Assembly (NCBI GenBank): GCA_947167935.1
Contig: CAMVJU010000002.1
Location: 87,194 to 151,193, forward strand
Source: an uncultured Prevotellaceae bacterium
GTDB taxonomy: Bacteria > Bacteroidota > Bacteroidia > Bacteroidales > Bacteroidaceae
DNA length: 64,000 nucleotides
Direction: 5' to 3'
Shown here: piece after piece, positions 63,099 to 64,000 of the stretch
How positions within the stretch are numbered: the first letter of the stretch is position 1
Layout: each line of letters starts with the position of its first letter
Notes under the pieces: model-generated
Databases searched by the model: none
What the model was told of the DNA's origin: nothing
What the model saw: the letters and a program-made list of their open reading frames with translations, nothing else
Made by a program: the position numbers and the translations under genes

Positions 63099-63341
63099 TC
63101 ACCCTTTGCTTTTCCTAAATCCCCTATTCCCTTCCTTGCTAAGTAATAGTCCTTTCCTTATTATACATTTCTTGTTTATGTAGGGATGCTCAGGGGTGAG
63201 GCCGTAGTTACGAAGTGATGAGTAGGCTATCCCTAACTGTTCATCGGTGAAATGCTCGTATATGTTAGCCATGCTACCGAAATAATGATGCTCATCGTTC
63301 TCAATTAGCTGTAGGTGTATTACCGTTCTTTCCTTGTTCAT
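63099..63341 (-). CDS. Hypothetical protein
   Basis: 80 residues from ATG 63341 (NKERTVIHLQLIENDEHHYFGSMANIYEHFTDEQLGIAYSSLRNYGL). A short alpha/beta protein seen in Bacteroidetes mobile elements by general look; I cannot name it. Own promoter upstream. Confidence 0.6.
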   Translation of the reverse strand: MNKERTVIHLQLIENDEHHYFGSMANIYEHFTDEQLGIAYSSLRNYGLTPEHPYINKKCIIRKGLLLSKEGNRGFRKSKG

Positions 63342-63368
63342 TTTTCCTTGTGTTATGAGTTTGTTGTG

Positions 63369-63376
63369 CAAAGGTA
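63369..63376 (-). promoter_or_regulatory. -7 element TACCTTTG
   Basis: Minus-strand TAnnTTTG match 28 bp before ATG 63341. Confidence 0.55.
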
Positions 63377-63461
63377 TGCATTTTGTTGCAAATACCAAAT
63401 AAAAGTCATAATTATTAGCTTTCTTTAGCTCTAAAAAGTTGCATATATCAAATAAATGTCG

Positions 63462-63469
63462 TACCTTTG
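63462..63469 (+). promoter_or_regulatory. -7 element TACCTTTG
   Basis: TAnnTTTG match 21 bp before ATG 63490. Confidence 0.55.
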
Positions 63470-63489
63470 CATTGTGATTAGTAAACAAT

Positions 63490-63846
63490 ATGTACAACTT
63501 CAAAATTCATACGACAATGACACAAGTATTAGCCATCAGCAACTCAACAGTAGTAAGAGCAACTGTTATTGCTCAGCGTACCCACAATGAAGAAATCGGT
63601 ATTATCAAGGCCATGATGATTGCACAGTTAAAGGAGAAGCTTGCCAACGGTGTGGCTCACTTCATCTTCATCAAGAAGAACGGAGAAGTTCGCGAGGCAT
63701 GGGGTACTACAAGCCCTTCACTCGCTCAGAAGCATATCAATGGAAACGGTGTTAGCCGTGAGTGCTACAACACAACAGCCTATTTCGACATTGAAAAAGG
63801 TGGGTGGCGGTCACTACGTTGGGAAAGCATCGTCAAGGTTTTCTGA
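63490..63846 (+). CDS. DUF2693/SH3-beta-barrel-like protein
   Basis: 118 residues. HFIFIKKNGEVREAWGTTSPSLAQKHINGNG is the core of the DUF2693 (WYL-like SH3 barrel) family found in Bacteroidetes mobile elements; function unknown. An in-frame ATG nine codons in (MTQVLAIS) is an alternative start. Confidence 0.75.
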   Translation: MYNFKIHTTMTQVLAISNSTVVRATVIAQRTHNEEIGIIKAMMIAQLKEKLANGVAHFIFIKKNGEVREAWGTTSPSLAQKHINGNGVSRECYNTTAYFDIEKGGWRSLRWESIVKVF

Positions 63847-63965
63847 GGCAAAGGAGGGGTAATACCCTATTCAAAAAATGGGGTGTACTCAAAAAAGGCA
63901 AAAATGTCTCTCAAGCAGTTCAAAAAGTGATACGAAACGTGTACGCAGATTTATCAAAGACTAAT

Positions 63966-64000
63966 ATGAAAACAGCAGTTATCTATTCTCGCACAAGTTC
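63966..64000 (+). CDS. Serine recombinase/resolvase, N-terminus only (3' partial)
   Basis: Eleven codons reach the window edge: MKTAVIYSRTS, the start of resolvase-family proteins where the Ser of YSRTS is the nucleophile. Suggests a second recombinase on the element. Confidence 0.6.
   Translation, partial: MKTAVIYSRTS

Overview
The window looks like chromosomal DNA of a Bacteroidales bacterium, most likely a Prevotella-like member of Prevotellaceae. The grounds are a SusC/SusD/SusE outer-membrane glycan locus, the Bacteroidetes promoter element TAnnTTTG upstream of many genes, few Shine-Dalgarno sequences, a BspA-like leucine-rich repeat protein, a type IX-like C-terminal domain on a secreted glycosidase, and roughly 50% GC with a GC-poorer right end.

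Layout. 1-9.3 kb: a polysaccharide utilisation locus (SusC-like receptor cut by the window edge, SusD-like and SusE-like lipoproteins, GH43 glycosidase, convergent carboxylesterase). 9.4-12.8 kb: BlaI-type repressor with two operator palindromes, a BlaR1 sensor broken at a junction with a broken AAA ATPase gene, a 366-bp MITE-like inverted-repeat element, and two unknown genes. 12.9-23.7 kb: small enzymes and accessory genes (acetyltransferases, YjbQ-RidA-cyclophilin operon, carbonic anhydrase, a HEPN/MNT pair whose HEPN gene carries a TAG codon, DUF4377 and other lipoproteins, an AraC-like regulator, a run of small overlapping genes). 23.7-28.5 kb: acetyltransferases (one frameshifted), a NUDIX-HAD fusion, a YolD-like/Y-family polymerase pair, tRNA-Ser(GGA), GreA. 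28.6-41 kb: GH2 glycosidase, rubrerythrin, LRR protein, TrmB, IlvE, XseB/XseA, subtilase, MATE transporter, kinase-like protein, phosphoesterase. 41.2-46.1 kb: a dTDP-3-amino-sugar operon (RfbB, PurT, FdtA-like ketoisomerase, FemAB-like acyltransferase, DegT aminotransferase). 46.1-51.6 kb: BI-1-like protein, two-domain esterase, sugar nucleotidyltransferase, GuaA. 51.6-59.4 kb: accessory segment with two outer-membrane receptors, an Abi-like HEPN protein, a LuxR regulator and two tandem small-RNA candidates. 59.4-64 kb: an integrative element with tyrosine integrase, candidate replication initiator flanked by GGGACA repeats, NUMOD3-like and DUF2693-like proteins, and the start of a serine recombinase.

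Three things stand out. (1) The last 149 bp of guaA are repeated exactly 7,848 bp downstream, just before the integrase, so guaA looks like an attachment site with one or two islands beside it. (2) Many conserved genes carry short in-frame insertions made of palindromes or short tandem repeats (DegT, RidA, YjbQ, an acetyltransferase, XseA, TrmB, GuaA, a nucleotidyltransferase and two lipoprotein signal peptides). They resemble the protein-coding palindromic elements known from Rickettsia. (3) At 58.0-58.2 kb two tandem copies of a promoter/hairpin/T-run unit differ at three stem base pairs, and each difference is compensated, so they look like real structured RNAs. All calls come from reading the sequence; no database search was run.
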